In this document: piece by piece, positions 45,075-54,689 of the stretch
Layout of the letters: each line of letters opens with the position of its first letter
Numbering within the stretch: the first letter of the stretch is position 1
Source of the DNA: Crambe crambe
Lineage: Eukaryota > Porifera > Demospongiae > Poecilosclerida > Crambeidae
Direction: 5' to 3'
Length of the DNA: 64,000 bases
Assembly (NCBI GenBank): GCA_963924555.1
Contig: OZ004584.1
Span: 3,161,001-3,225,000, forward strand
Notes under the pieces: model-generated
The model's input: only the letters and a program-made list of their open reading frames with translations
Databases searched by the model: none
Told to the model about the DNA's origin: nothing
Position numbers and translations under genes: made by a program

Positions 45075-45462
45075 GTTTCTGGGGTCAAAGGTCGACCACG
45101 TGTCACCATAGCGCATGCTCAAAATACTGATGCCAGATTCCTGTAACTTTGTCTTCAAGTCTAGTAAGCTCAGCATTGACTTCTCGGCACTTCCTTTATC
45201 TGTTTATGGTCTCAAAAGCTTTCTGTTTGTAGGTGAAGCTTGGAACTTGATTGGCACGGCTAGAGTTGTGACCTTTGACCTGTTGCAATAAATTCTGACA
45301 CATCAAGTTCCAAGCTTCACCTGCCTTTTGAGACCATGAACAGATAAAGGAGGTGCCGAAAAGTCAATGCTGAGCTTACTAGACTTCAAAACAAAAGTTG
45401 CTGGAATCTGGTATCAAAGATTTTCGAGCATGCGCGACCTGGTGACCTTTGACCCAAGAAAC
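45075..45462. mobile_element. Foldback element upstream of the first double-death-domain gene
   Basis: The arms of about 170 bp pair from GTTTCTGGGGTCAAAGGTC to GACCTTTGACCCAAGAAAC around a spacer of about 50 bp. Many substitutions sit in the arms. It ends some 150 bp before the conserved start at 45610, so it may contribute promoter sequence. Confidence 0.7.
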
Positions 45463-45609
45463 CTTATAGATGCCGGTCGATAATCGGTAGCCTACGCTAG
45501 AGTAAATTCATAAGATCAGAATTAGGAATGTTGCCACAAACAACAGGTGTAGCAGCTATTGCAAATTCATCTGGTCATCTCGTCGGATTCAGAGTTTGTA
45601 GCTAGAAGT

Positions 45610-46965
45610 ATGTCTGAGAATTTGACTATTAGTACCCTTTCTTCCCTACTTGGAGATCTTTGCTCGGATTGGCGTAAAATGGGTTCATATTTGAGAATTA
45701 AGAAAGAAGAGTTAGATGAAATTGAACAAGATTTCAGTACAAGCTATCAACGCTTTATTGAAATGTTTCACCATTGGTTATTGCGTGACGAATATTGTAC
45801 CTGGTCTGCCATCAAGACAATGCTTCGCGAAATGGGCAAAAATGCTGTAGCTGAACATATAGATCATTACATAACTGAGCATCAACGGATTATAGGAAAG
45901 CAAGAAAAACATAACCAGCATTGTCAAAGGTTAGTCCCAATGACTGACTGTTGCTATGAAGATTGGTGGTTAGAGAGACTCCATTATAAGAGTGACCGAT
46001 TGAGCCACTACCCTGATTTTACCTTAGAAGAATGGCTAGAGAAGCTTCCAAGATGTTTGACTGATGTTGCCTCCAAGTGGCTAAGAATAGGCATAGCTCT
46101 TAACCTGCCTAAATCAGATTTAGATGAGATTGATAAAGATCATGAAGGTGACTGTGACCGAAAGTTGCAAGAGGTGATTGCAAGATGGCATTCTGAGCGT
46201 TCGTGGAGAAACCTAATAGACACTTTTAGGGATCTTGATTTAGGTGCAATAGCTGAGTTCATTGAAGATGAAGCATGGAGGAAAGTTAAGAGGGAAAATG
46301 AGGAGGATAGGATGGAGCATCATGATGAGTACATGAGTGAACACTGGAAAGAAATTGTGCGCAGGAAAGATCAATTCATATTGCAACTTAACCAAAGGAA
46401 GCATGAACGTAACCGGGTGTACAAAAATTATGTGAGACAAGTTCGTGATGCTTTGAAACCTCCTAGTGATGTCAGTGATGAAGAGCTTATGAGTGATCCC
46501 AAGAGATATATACTATTGAGTTGTAAGCAGAAAAATATTAAGAAAATTATAGAGATTGTTGTGCGAATTCAAGAGTGTCATGATAAACTCTTTCGATGGC
46601 TGTGTAATTCGGGAGAGAAATTTGCAGATGATAAAAAATATGCACAAAAAATTCAAGGTAAACTCAATGAAAGAAAGCAAAAGCTTGAGGAAGAGAAGAG
46701 TCCTACAGATGATGTGAAAGAACAGCTGGAAGATATCAAGTCGATTTGTGTGGCCTTGAATGATCAATCAAAGAAGTGCATTGAAGAGCTTGAAGCGTGC
46801 AAGAAAGAGTACCACATTTGTAAGAAAATTATAAATGCATGCAAGGAGGGAGAAAAGAGATTATATGACAAGAGGAGTGTGGCTTTTTCTCAACCAATGA
46901 ATGACCATTCTGTCTGTGTAGGACACAAACCAATTAAGTTGGATCCAGTAGATGATCTTGATTAA
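45610..46965 (+). CDS. Double death-domain coiled-coil protein A (no membrane segment)
   Basis: A single open exon of 451 codons from the methionine of MSENLTISTL. An in-frame ATG lies at 45559, but the start shared with the two sister genes is preferred. Residues about 5-80 form a first death domain (LGDLCSDWRKMGSYLRIKKE, CTWSAIKTMLREMGKNAVAE). A linker with CYEDWWLERL follows, then a second death domain at about 145-225 (VASKWLRIGIALNLPKSDLD, ERSWRNLIDTFRDLDLGAIA). The rest is charged coiled coil. Unlike B and C it ends without the glycine-rich hydrophobic segment, with KPIKLDPVDDLD. It could be a soluble adaptor or a competitor for the membrane-type sisters; function is not shown. Confidence 0.85.
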   Translation: MSENLTISTLSSLLGDLCSDWRKMGSYLRIKKEELDEIEQDFSTSYQRFIEMFHHWLLRDEYCTWSAIKTMLREMGKNAVAEHIDHYITEHQRIIGKQEKHNQHCQRLVPMTDCCYEDWWLERLHYKSDRLSHYPDFTLEEWLEKLPRCLTDVASKWLRIGIALNLPKSDLDEIDKDHEGDCDRKLQEVIARWHSERSWRNLIDTFRDLDLGAIAEFIEDEAWRKVKRENEEDRMEHHDEYMSEHWKEIVRRKDQFILQLNQRKHERNRVYKNYVRQVRDALKPPSDVSDEELMSDPKRYILLSCKQKNIKKIIEIVVRIQECHDKLFRWLCNSGEKFADDKKYAQKIQGKLNERKQKLEEEKSPTDDVKEQLEDIKSICVALNDQSKKCIEELEACKKEYHICKKIINACKEGEKRLYDKRSVAFSQPMNDHSVCVGHKPIKLDPVDDLD

Positions 46966-47590
46966 TCTTATTCTTGCATAAAGTCCTCAGTTATGTAGCT
47001 AATACAGAACTCTGTATCCAGAAATATTTGGTGAAAATGAATTACAATAAGCTATAGCTATAAATCATGAAATCATTTTTACTTCTCAAAATTAAGAACC
47101 TGAACTAATTATGACTGTACCCAGTCTGGACAGATGAATAACCTGAGATATGACAATAATTATGAGATCCCATAAATAGCCAGTCAGTCTAGTAAGGTTA
47201 GTAGCTATATTCATTACTTTGTATGGTCAACACAAGACTTGAGAGTTTGATGATGCCCTGTAGGTTTAGCACTACAGTAGTGCTTATAATATAATGCATG
47301 TTCGCTGAGTCTGTCCTATTGGTTAATTATTGATCTATGAATATGATTAATTTTTAATTATCAGTATACTATTAACCAATTAATGCAGAATTATTAAGAA
47401 TCAAAATAGACCATAAGAAACCCAATGCAAAGCATATTATTATAGATGCCATAGTCCAAGCTAGATCTAATTGTGATTGCATTATCCAGAACCCCCAAAG
47501 TCGAAAAGATTATATAATGGTTAGATACATAATCACAGCAACACTGCATGGCTACAAGTTTCTTCAAGTTAGCAAGATGAATCCCCATAT
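46966..47590. other. Spacer
   Basis: AT-rich intergenic DNA after gene A. No gene, RNA or clear repeat seen. Confidence 0.5.
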
Positions 47591-47591
47591 G

Positions 47592-47806
47592 CAGTGGTGG
47601 ATCCAGGATTTTCAAAAAGGGGGGGCACACAGGCTTATGGAAAAATATCCGTGCGCTTGCGCGTGAAAAAATTTTTTTTACCCAGCTTTGGCTAACCAGC
47701 TAACTTGCAAACTGTCATGCACCACTGTAAATTATTATAAGTGGCCACACCAAAAAGGGGGGGGGGGGGCATGTGCCTGAAATGCCCACTCCTAGATCCA
47801 CCACTG
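47592..47806. mobile_element. hAT-like short element
   Basis: Ends CAGTGGTGGATCCAGG and CCTAGATCCACCACTG, with the 5-bp duplication ATATG at 47587-47591 and 47807-47811. Internal G runs. Similar ends to 44742-44887. Confidence 0.7.
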
Positions 47807-48184
47807 ATATGTGACAGTCCCAGGTAGGAATCAAATATTAGATTCTTGGCCACTTTTCCATACTTTATTGTCCAATCATTATAGAACATATGACAGAAGT
47901 TTGGGACTAGCTATTTAAAAAAAAGTACACTGAGAAATTGCCTAAGCTACTCAAAAATTTGACTTGTACCTGGGACTGTCACGAGTACGGGGTCATGACA
48001 CCATGTGCAACAGTCACAGTAGAAGATTGCCATTTCTCAAATAAAATCTTTAAAAACTTCTGTCACAATTGTATGTTCTGGTAATCTTTGCACTGAATTT
48101 CAGGACCAAAACCACAAATTAAAAAGTGGCCAAGCATCTCATGTGACTCATTTCCTATCCAATTTCTGGGTATTTGACTCCCTT

Positions 48185-48570
48185 CATTGAATAGTCTGTG
48201 CACCCCACTTATGGTTTATGATGTCACACACGCACGCACACACTGTTCAATGCTGGCTAATACACATATATTCATAGGTTATCCACACAATCTGTCTGGG
48301 TATGGACAGAGAGTAAACATATGAATGCAATCAGAGTTAGGGACAGACAACAGGTGTCATAGTGCAATGGGGGTTTGGGGTTGGCCACCCACAGGTAAAT
48401 TTATGTTCCTCCACCTATGCATCATTAAGTAGTCTGTTCACCCCACATGCTTTTCCCTCGTGATTGCATGCCACACACACACTGTTCAATGTATTCATGG
48501 GTGTCTGGTTCTGGACAGAGAGTAAACATATGAATGCAATCAGAGTTAGGGATAAACAACAGGTGTCATA
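48185..48570. promoter_or_regulatory. Tandem duplicated upstream region of gene B
   Basis: Two related copies of the 5' flank. One (48185-48365) and the next (48425-48570) share the blocks ACACTGTTCAATG, GGACAGAGAGTAAACATATG and AATGCAATCAGAGTTAGGGA. The second also precedes gene C at 51712-51857 with near identity. Conservation 5' of both genes suggests promoter or 5' leader sequence. No TATA box was identified with confidence. Confidence 0.45.
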
Positions 48571-48653
48571 TATTAGCAGCAAACTCCATTCGGTGATCTG
48601 GTTATCTTGTCTATTAAAATTTGACAGTTCAGAGTTTGTAGAAGCAACTTACT

Positions 48654-50246
48654 ATGTCTGAGAATTTGACTGTTAGTAATCTTTCTTTCCTGCTTGGAGA
48701 TCTAAGCTCCCATTGGTATGAGATGGGCATACACTTGAAGCTACGTAAAGGAGTTTTAGATACTATTGGACGTGAAAATACAAGCTATCGCTGTATGATT
48801 GAAATGTTCGACTCTTGGTTATTATGTGGTGAAGGCTGTACCTGGTTCACCATCAAGAAAATGCTTCGTGAAATGGGCAAAAATGCTCTAGTTAAACGTA
48901 TTGATCACTACATACCTGAGCTTCAACGAATTACAGGAAAGCAAGAAAAACATGACCAGCATTGTCAAAGGTTAGTCCCAATGCCTGATCGTTGCTATGA
49001 AGATTGGTGGTTGGAAAGATTCCATTTTGTAAATGACCGATTGAGCCACTACCCTGATCCAACCTTAGAAGAATGGCTAAAGGAACTTTCCCTTGATGCA
49101 AGGACACTCCTGCGTGTAGTTTCCAATTGGTATCGAATCGGCATTGCTCTTTGCATACCCAAGTCAGAATTAGACAGGATCGAAGCACATTATGGCAATT
49201 GTGACCAAAAGTTACAAAAGATGTTTAGAGCATGGCAAAGAATAGGTTATAACTGTTCATGGAGGAAACTAATTGAGACGTTTAATGAACTAAATTTTGG
49301 CGGAATTGCAATTAATATAGAACATGCAGCACGGAGACGAATCAAGGAGAGAAGTATGAGGATTATAGATAAGGAAAGAAATGTCCAAGTGCACGCAGAC
49401 AAACATTGGGAAAAAATCATGAAATTTAAACCACAGTTTAACCAAGAGAGGGAAGAACGACTCAAAAGTATGTATGGTGAATTTCGTAATATTCTCCAAT
49501 TTGATGGTGCTGATGATGAATTAATACACAATTTACCACAATTAATAAAAAAAGATCGTCACACACAGGATGACATCATGGATTTGGTAAAAGCAGTCAT
49601 AATGGCTGGGGAGAAGTGTACTGCAGGATTAGAAATGATTAAAAAGATGAAAAGGGAGTCAATTGATGAGTTGAAACATTTAAGAATGGATTATAAAGAA
49701 AAGAAGACACAATTGCAGGAAAAGAAAAATTCATTGTTTCGCAAGAAAATTGAAATTAAGAAAAGAATTCAAGAAGCTGATGAGAAAAATGAACTGGAAC
49801 ACAAACTACATGACCTAGAATTAAGGTTGAAAGAAGTGAGTGAGTCTCATTCTTACTTTACCTTTCAAGAAAATTGTGCTGAAATCAACTTTGAAATGGC
49901 AAAATCTACGTGTACTGAAGCACTGAAAACATTCAAAAAAGAGTTTGAAAGTGAAGATGAATTCTTGAATACATTAATGTCAAAAGAAAGCAATTTCTTT
50001 TGGGTTATAGGGGGCATAGCAGGAGGAGCAGCTGGTTTTATAGTTGGAGCTGTGGTGCTACCCCCTATAGCATTGGTTGGGATGATTGGTGGGTACTATC
50101 TTGGAGCTCAATTTGCACAAAAAGATGCTGAAACGACTGCTCATAAAGACATGGTGTCTCTTATTGAAAGGAATTTGGAAAAGAATCGTAATAAAATCAA
50201 AGAAATAGATGAAATAATTAATGAACTAAGTTCCAATATTGTATGA
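48654..50246 (+). CDS. Double death-domain protein B with glycine-zipper-like membrane segment
   Basis: A single open exon of 530 codons starting MSENLTVSNLSFLLGDL. Death domain 1 is at about residues 8-82, and a linker (CYEDWWLERFHFVNDRLSHY) follows. Death domain 2 is at about 150-228 (VVSNWYRIGIALCIPKSELD, CSWRKLIETFNELNFGGIA). A long charged coiled coil occupies about 230-440. Then comes a hydrophobic glycine-rich segment at about 445-490: FFWVIGGIAGGAAGFIVGAV, then LPPIALVGMIGGYYLGAQFA, two hairpin-like halves around a Pro pair. A second helix (about 37 residues) closes the protein. GxxxG-type segments insert or assemble in membranes, so a membrane-acting or membrane-tethered death-fold protein is inferred. 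I know no named family with this exact order. Confidence 0.85.
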   Translation: MSENLTVSNLSFLLGDLSSHWYEMGIHLKLRKGVLDTIGRENTSYRCMIEMFDSWLLCGEGCTWFTIKKMLREMGKNALVKRIDHYIPELQRITGKQEKHDQHCQRLVPMPDRCYEDWWLERFHFVNDRLSHYPDPTLEEWLKELSLDARTLLRVVSNWYRIGIALCIPKSELDRIEAHYGNCDQKLQKMFRAWQRIGYNCSWRKLIETFNELNFGGIAINIEHAARRRIKERSMRIIDKERNVQVHADKHWEKIMKFKPQFNQEREERLKSMYGEFRNILQFDGADDELIHNLPQLIKKDRHTQDDIMDLVKAVIMAGEKCTAGLEMIKKMKRESIDELKHLRMDYKEKKTQLQEKKNSLFRKKIEIKKRIQEADEKNELEHKLHDLELRLKEVSESHSYFTFQENCAEINFEMAKSTCTEALKTFKKEFESEDEFLNTLMSKESNFFWVIGGIAGGAAGFIVGAVVLPPIALVGMIGGYYLGAQFAQKDAETTAHKDMVSLIERNLEKNRNKIKEIDEIINELSSNIV

Positions 50247-51640
50247 TCATTAGCTATAGCTACGTGTGATATGATGACACATTGGTGTAGTCTTTATGGA
50301 CATTATGTTGTACTTCCACTGAAGGTGCTATTCCTCGAGGTGGGTATGCTTTGAACGGACTCAAAAATTGGACTATAGATAGATCTAACAGTGTTTGGGA
50401 GATTCAGAAAAAGGTTAATTGCTAACTGAATTTCAAATCCCAGCTGAAACTGGTTTGCTTTATAGCAACTAGACTAGCTACATCTTCCTTGTGCCTAGGT
50501 AAAATTATCTACAAACGCTTTAAAGCTGGAGAAACAGCCTATCAAACATTTTTACCGCACATCTATTCATTAGAACCTATTTCGCGAAAGCCCATTGGCG
50601 ATTTTTTTGTTCAAAACCGCCAGATAAAATTAATTTGTGCATGTTCAAGCTTTTAGTCGGAGCACTTGAACATGCAACCTGTATCCCTCGAGCTCAACTA
50701 TTATTGTGAGAGGCAGTAAGCATGACTCGACATTGTGCTGATGTATGTGGATGCTGCGCATTCAATTTCCGCCAACAGATTGTCAGTCAAATTTCAGCCA
50801 ATAGCTAATAAGACTAGGGAGTGCATAATTAGCTATTATTATATAGAATGATATTGTTGGATGCTTCAGGGAAAATCGCCACCTCCACTTCCCAGCATAT
50901 TTTTATGGCTAGGAAAAAAGTAGCTTGGAATGCCTCTCAACCCCTCCTTAATCTTATTTCATTTAGCCCTTGCTGAGATCATTCCTTAAACAATGGAACC
51001 TTGTCACCCTAGGGTCATTTTTGTCCTTATTATTATTTTCTTGTACATTCACTTTAAAGCAGATTCGAATCCACTATAAGATTATACTGCTGAAATGTGG
51101 AATACAAGCAGCTATTCTAGCCACAATAAATAATGCTTACCTTGGCTCAGCACAGAATATAACTTACTGAATATAGCTAGCAATTAGGGCATTTTTGGTC
51201 TCTAGAGTGTGTACACACTCATTGATTAGTTTTCCAAGATAATGTTTTGATGAAATTGTTACACCAAATTCAGGACAATGTTCACTGGCCATAAGCAACA
51301 GTGAGTGACTATGAGGTTTACAATAGTCACAGAGGAAACCTCATAGCTAGTCACTCACTGGAGTGAATTAAATGACTTACAAAATTGATGTTCATGGTCT
51401 TAATGAGGTAACTGGGTTAACTGAGCATGCACTTACGCCCCAAAATGCATTGTAGTAACCCATCATCATAGGTGGAGGAACCAGGGGGGCCAAGGGGCCA
51501 TGCCCCCCCCCTCCCCCCCCCCCCCCCCCCCCCCCAGATTTCATTTATGTCATTGTCGGACACAGTTATACATGACTGCATGTGCAAAGTGAAACATATT
51601 TTGACTCTTGTTTTTTAATTAAATCACAACTATTGTCAGG
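50247..51640. other. Spacer between genes B and C
   Basis: A 60-bp hairpin at 51300-51358 (GTGAGTGACTATGAGGTTT and its inverse). A hAT-like fragment lies near 51470-51540 with a poly-C tract at 51503-51535. The rest is unassigned AT-rich DNA; the 66-codon frame at 50970 has no support. Confidence 0.5.
51503..51535. repeat. Poly-C tract
   Basis: C-rich run of about 33 bases with a single T near its left end, following GGGGCCATG in a remnant of a hAT-like element. Confidence 0.9.
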
Positions 51641-51940
51641 TACGCATGGTGCAATGGGGGTTTGGGGTTGGCCACCCACAGGTAAATTTATGTTCCTCCG
51701 CCTATGCATCATTAAGTAGTCTGTTCACCCCACATGCTTTTCCCTCGTGATTGCATGCCACACACACACTGTTCAATGTATTCATGGGTGTCTGGTTCTG
51801 GACAGAGAGTAAACATATGAATGCAATCAGAGTTAGGGATAAACAACAGGTGTCATATATTAGTAGCAAACTCCATTCGGTGATCTGGTTATCTTGTCTA
51901 TTAAAATTTGACAGTTCAGAGTTTGTAGAAGCAACTTACT

Positions 51941-53626
51941 ATGTCTGAGAATTTGACTGTTAGTAATCTTTCTTTCCTGCTTGGAGATCTAAGCTCCCAT
52001 TGGTATGAGATGGGCATACACTTGAAGCTACGTAAAGGAGTTTTAGATACTATTGGACGTGATTTTAAAAATACAAGCTATCGCTGTATGATTGAAATGT
52101 TCAACTCTTGGTTATTATGTGGTGAAGGCTGTACCTGGTTCACCATCAAGAAAATGCTTCGTGAAATGGGCAAAAATGCTCTAGTTAAACGTATTGATCA
52201 CTACATACCTGAGCTTCAACGAATTACAGGAAAGCAAGAAAAACATGACCAGCATTGTCAAAGGTTAGTCCCAATGCCTGATCGTTGCTATGAAGATTGG
52301 TGGTTGGAAAGATTCCATTTTGTAAATGACCGATTGAGCCACTACCCTGATCCAACCTTAGAAGAATGGCTAAAGGAACTTTCCCTTGATGCAAGGACAT
52401 TCTTGCGTGTAGTTTCCAATTGGTATCGAATCGGCATTGCTCTTCACATACCCAAGTCAGAATTAGATAAGATCGAAGCTCTTAATGGTGATTGTGTCCA
52501 AGGGTTACAAAAGATGTTTACAGCATGGCAAAGAATAGGTTATAACTGTTCGTGGAGAAACCTAATTGAGACATTTAATGAACTAAATTTTGGTGATGTG
52601 GCAATTAATATAGAACATGCAGCAAGGAGACAAATCAACAAGAGAAATAGGAGAGTAGAAGAGTTCACAGATGAACATTGGGAAAATATAGAGTCACAAA
52701 ATCTATTTAAACAAAAAAGGGTTGAACGAGGTGAACGAAGTCTAAGTATGTTGAGCCAGTTTCATGATATTCTCCAAGCCAGCAATGCTCATGATAAAAG
52801 TTTGCCAGAAGAGATTTCAGATTTAATAACAATGGAACGCCACACACAGGATGATATCATGAATCTAATAAGTGCAGTTGATGTGATGGTGAAAAAGTTT
52901 AATGATTGCTTGGAAGTGGTGGAAAAGACAGGGAAGTACTCAAGTGATTATTTGGAATCTGTAAGTAAAGTTAAAGCAAAATATGAAGAAAAGAAGCAAC
53001 AATTACATGATGAGGAAAAAAAATTGCTACACAAGAAAGTTGAAATTAAAAATATGATAGAGAGAATTCAAGAATCCAGGGAAGTTGACTATAAGAAGAA
53101 ATTGGAGGACGAACTAGATATCATAGAAGGAAAACTGAATGAATTGAATCGATTACTTTCTTACTTCATCAGTCAAACAGAAAGTGCAGAAATTGTCTAT
53201 GAAAAAGCTGCATGGGCAGTTTCCCAGTGCATCGAAGAATTACAAGCTTCCAAAAAAGAGCTCGAATGTGATCGAGAATATGTATACAAATTCGAGGAAA
53301 AAGAATATGAATACTTTATTATGTTTTGGGGGGGTGTAAAAGGAGGAGCTGTTGGTGGAGGAGCTGGAGCAGTAGCTGGTATAGTATTCGGTGCATTGGA
53401 GGGACCACCTGGTATGTTTTTTGGTGGTATTTTGGGAGGTATTGTTGGTGGGGCAGCAGGAATCCCAGCCGGAGCTGCTATAACACTAAATCGTTATCAA
53501 AAAAATCTAAATAAAAGGACCCATTACAATATAACATCCAATTGCCGGAAGTTTCATGAGGATTGTAATAAGAAATTAGCTGAAATAGAGAAACTGATTA
53601 AAAAACTTGAGAATGTTCATCAGTAG
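51941..53626 (+). CDS. Double death-domain protein C with glycine-zipper-like membrane segment
   Basis: A single open exon of 561 codons. The first 170 codons are almost identical to gene B, apart from two extra codons (Asp-Phe-Lys for Glu) near residue 40. Similarity then falls: death domain 2 keeps the core (IPKSELDKIEALNGDC, CSWRNLIETFNELNFGDVA) but the coiled coil is largely different. The glycine-rich segment, about residues 460-510, is longer and richer in Gly than in B (WGGVKGGAVGGGAGAVAGIV, GPPGMFFGGILGGIVGGAAG). A polar, basic C-terminal helix follows. Same inferred role as B. The change from near identity to divergence inside the gene suggests recombination or different selection along it. 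Confidence 0.85.
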   Translation: MSENLTVSNLSFLLGDLSSHWYEMGIHLKLRKGVLDTIGRDFKNTSYRCMIEMFNSWLLCGEGCTWFTIKKMLREMGKNALVKRIDHYIPELQRITGKQEKHDQHCQRLVPMPDRCYEDWWLERFHFVNDRLSHYPDPTLEEWLKELSLDARTFLRVVSNWYRIGIALHIPKSELDKIEALNGDCVQGLQKMFTAWQRIGYNCSWRNLIETFNELNFGDVAINIEHAARRQINKRNRRVEEFTDEHWENIESQNLFKQKRVERGERSLSMLSQFHDILQASNAHDKSLPEEISDLITMERHTQDDIMNLISAVDVMVKKFNDCLEVVEKTGKYSSDYLESVSKVKAKYEEKKQQLHDEEKKLLHKKVEIKNMIERIQESREVDYKKKLEDELDIIEGKLNELNRLLSYFISQTESAEIVYEKAAWAVSQCIEELQASKKELECDREYVYKFEEKEYEYFIMFWGGVKGGAVGGGAGAVAGIVFGALEGPPGMFFGGILGGIVGGAAGIPAGAAITLNRYQKNLNKRTHYNITSNCRKFHEDCNKKLAEIEKLIKKLENVHQ

Positions 53627-54689
53627 AACACATTCTAACTGTCATAATACATATTATACTCGATTAGTTTTCGATACTGCGCATGCGCACGAAATTATTC
53701 ATTACCCCCTGGCCCTTTGCCTCCAAAAGCGTGCAATTTTGCACATTAGTCGTTTAAATGGGAAAACTCGCTTAAATAGATGTAAAATTGGAATTGGCGG
53801 CATTTGGCGGCCTTATCTATCTCAAAAAATCTCTGAGAACAATAGAGCGGTCAAATCGGAACTTTGAAGTGATGAGTCATACGTAAGTGGTTTTGCTTTG
53901 ATCAAACTTTGATCTTTGCTTTCAACACTTTTTTTTTTTTTTTTTTTTTTAAGAAGAAGACACAGGAGGGCATAGTGAGTCTCTTGGGTGACGAGCGGAT
54001 CCAGCTCGGGCTCTGTCTACTGAGAACGGAGACGAGAAGAGGCTGCAGGGGACTGGAGCACTATAGTGGGCGTGGCCTATCGGTTGCCAATAATTAAGTG
54101 CGACTCTTAGCGTGACGACCCCTGCCCATTCGATTTTGATTTCAAAATCTAAATGCTATTGCAGGCTAAGGGTTAAAAAATCGCCTAATAATGACGTTAA
54201 CGGTAGCGCACATTAATAAAATTATTAACCACATCCACGTGTACGTTCGCAGTCGCTAAAAATACGTATACGGAGCCACTTCGAGATGATGTCATCAAGC
54301 ATGTGTCATTATGCGTCATTGAACGTCATAAAACGTATTTTAATGATATTCATTCATTTAGCAGATTTCTTGCTAAAAGTACAAATCCCCAGACCCTTTC
54401 CTTATGGAATACCAACTGCGACAAAAATCAATTTCTAGTCCAATCATCATAATCGAGAACTCGATCATCGATAGAATGCCCGACTCGAGATGTTGACTGA
54501 TCATGTAGTGATCATTGAAATGATTATTGATTGTAACTGATCTCTATATTGATCGATCTTTGAAATCGCAACATTAATGATAATCTTGCTGATTGTAGAT
54601 GATCTGACTCGATTCTCGAATAGCTGCTACTCGATAATCGGCGCGGGCAACTTACTAATGCGCATGCGTATATATTCGAAATTATCTTA
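53627..54689. other. Spacer with T-run and AT/CG repeat pieces
   Basis: A T run at 53930-53951. 54405-54640 carries ATCGA-rich sequence and GGAATACCAACTGCGACAAA, which recurs inverted at 61762-61790 next to the 53-bp repeat. No gene recognised. Confidence 0.5.

Noticed and set aside
45559-45609. Upstream in-frame ATG adding 17 residues to gene A
   Set aside because: The two sister genes start at the equivalent of 45610 and the added residues match only their untranslated flank.
48464-48661. 65-codon frame conserved at 51751-51948
   Set aside because: It is identical because the whole upstream region is duplicated; nucleotide identity extends outside the frame and no protein features are seen.
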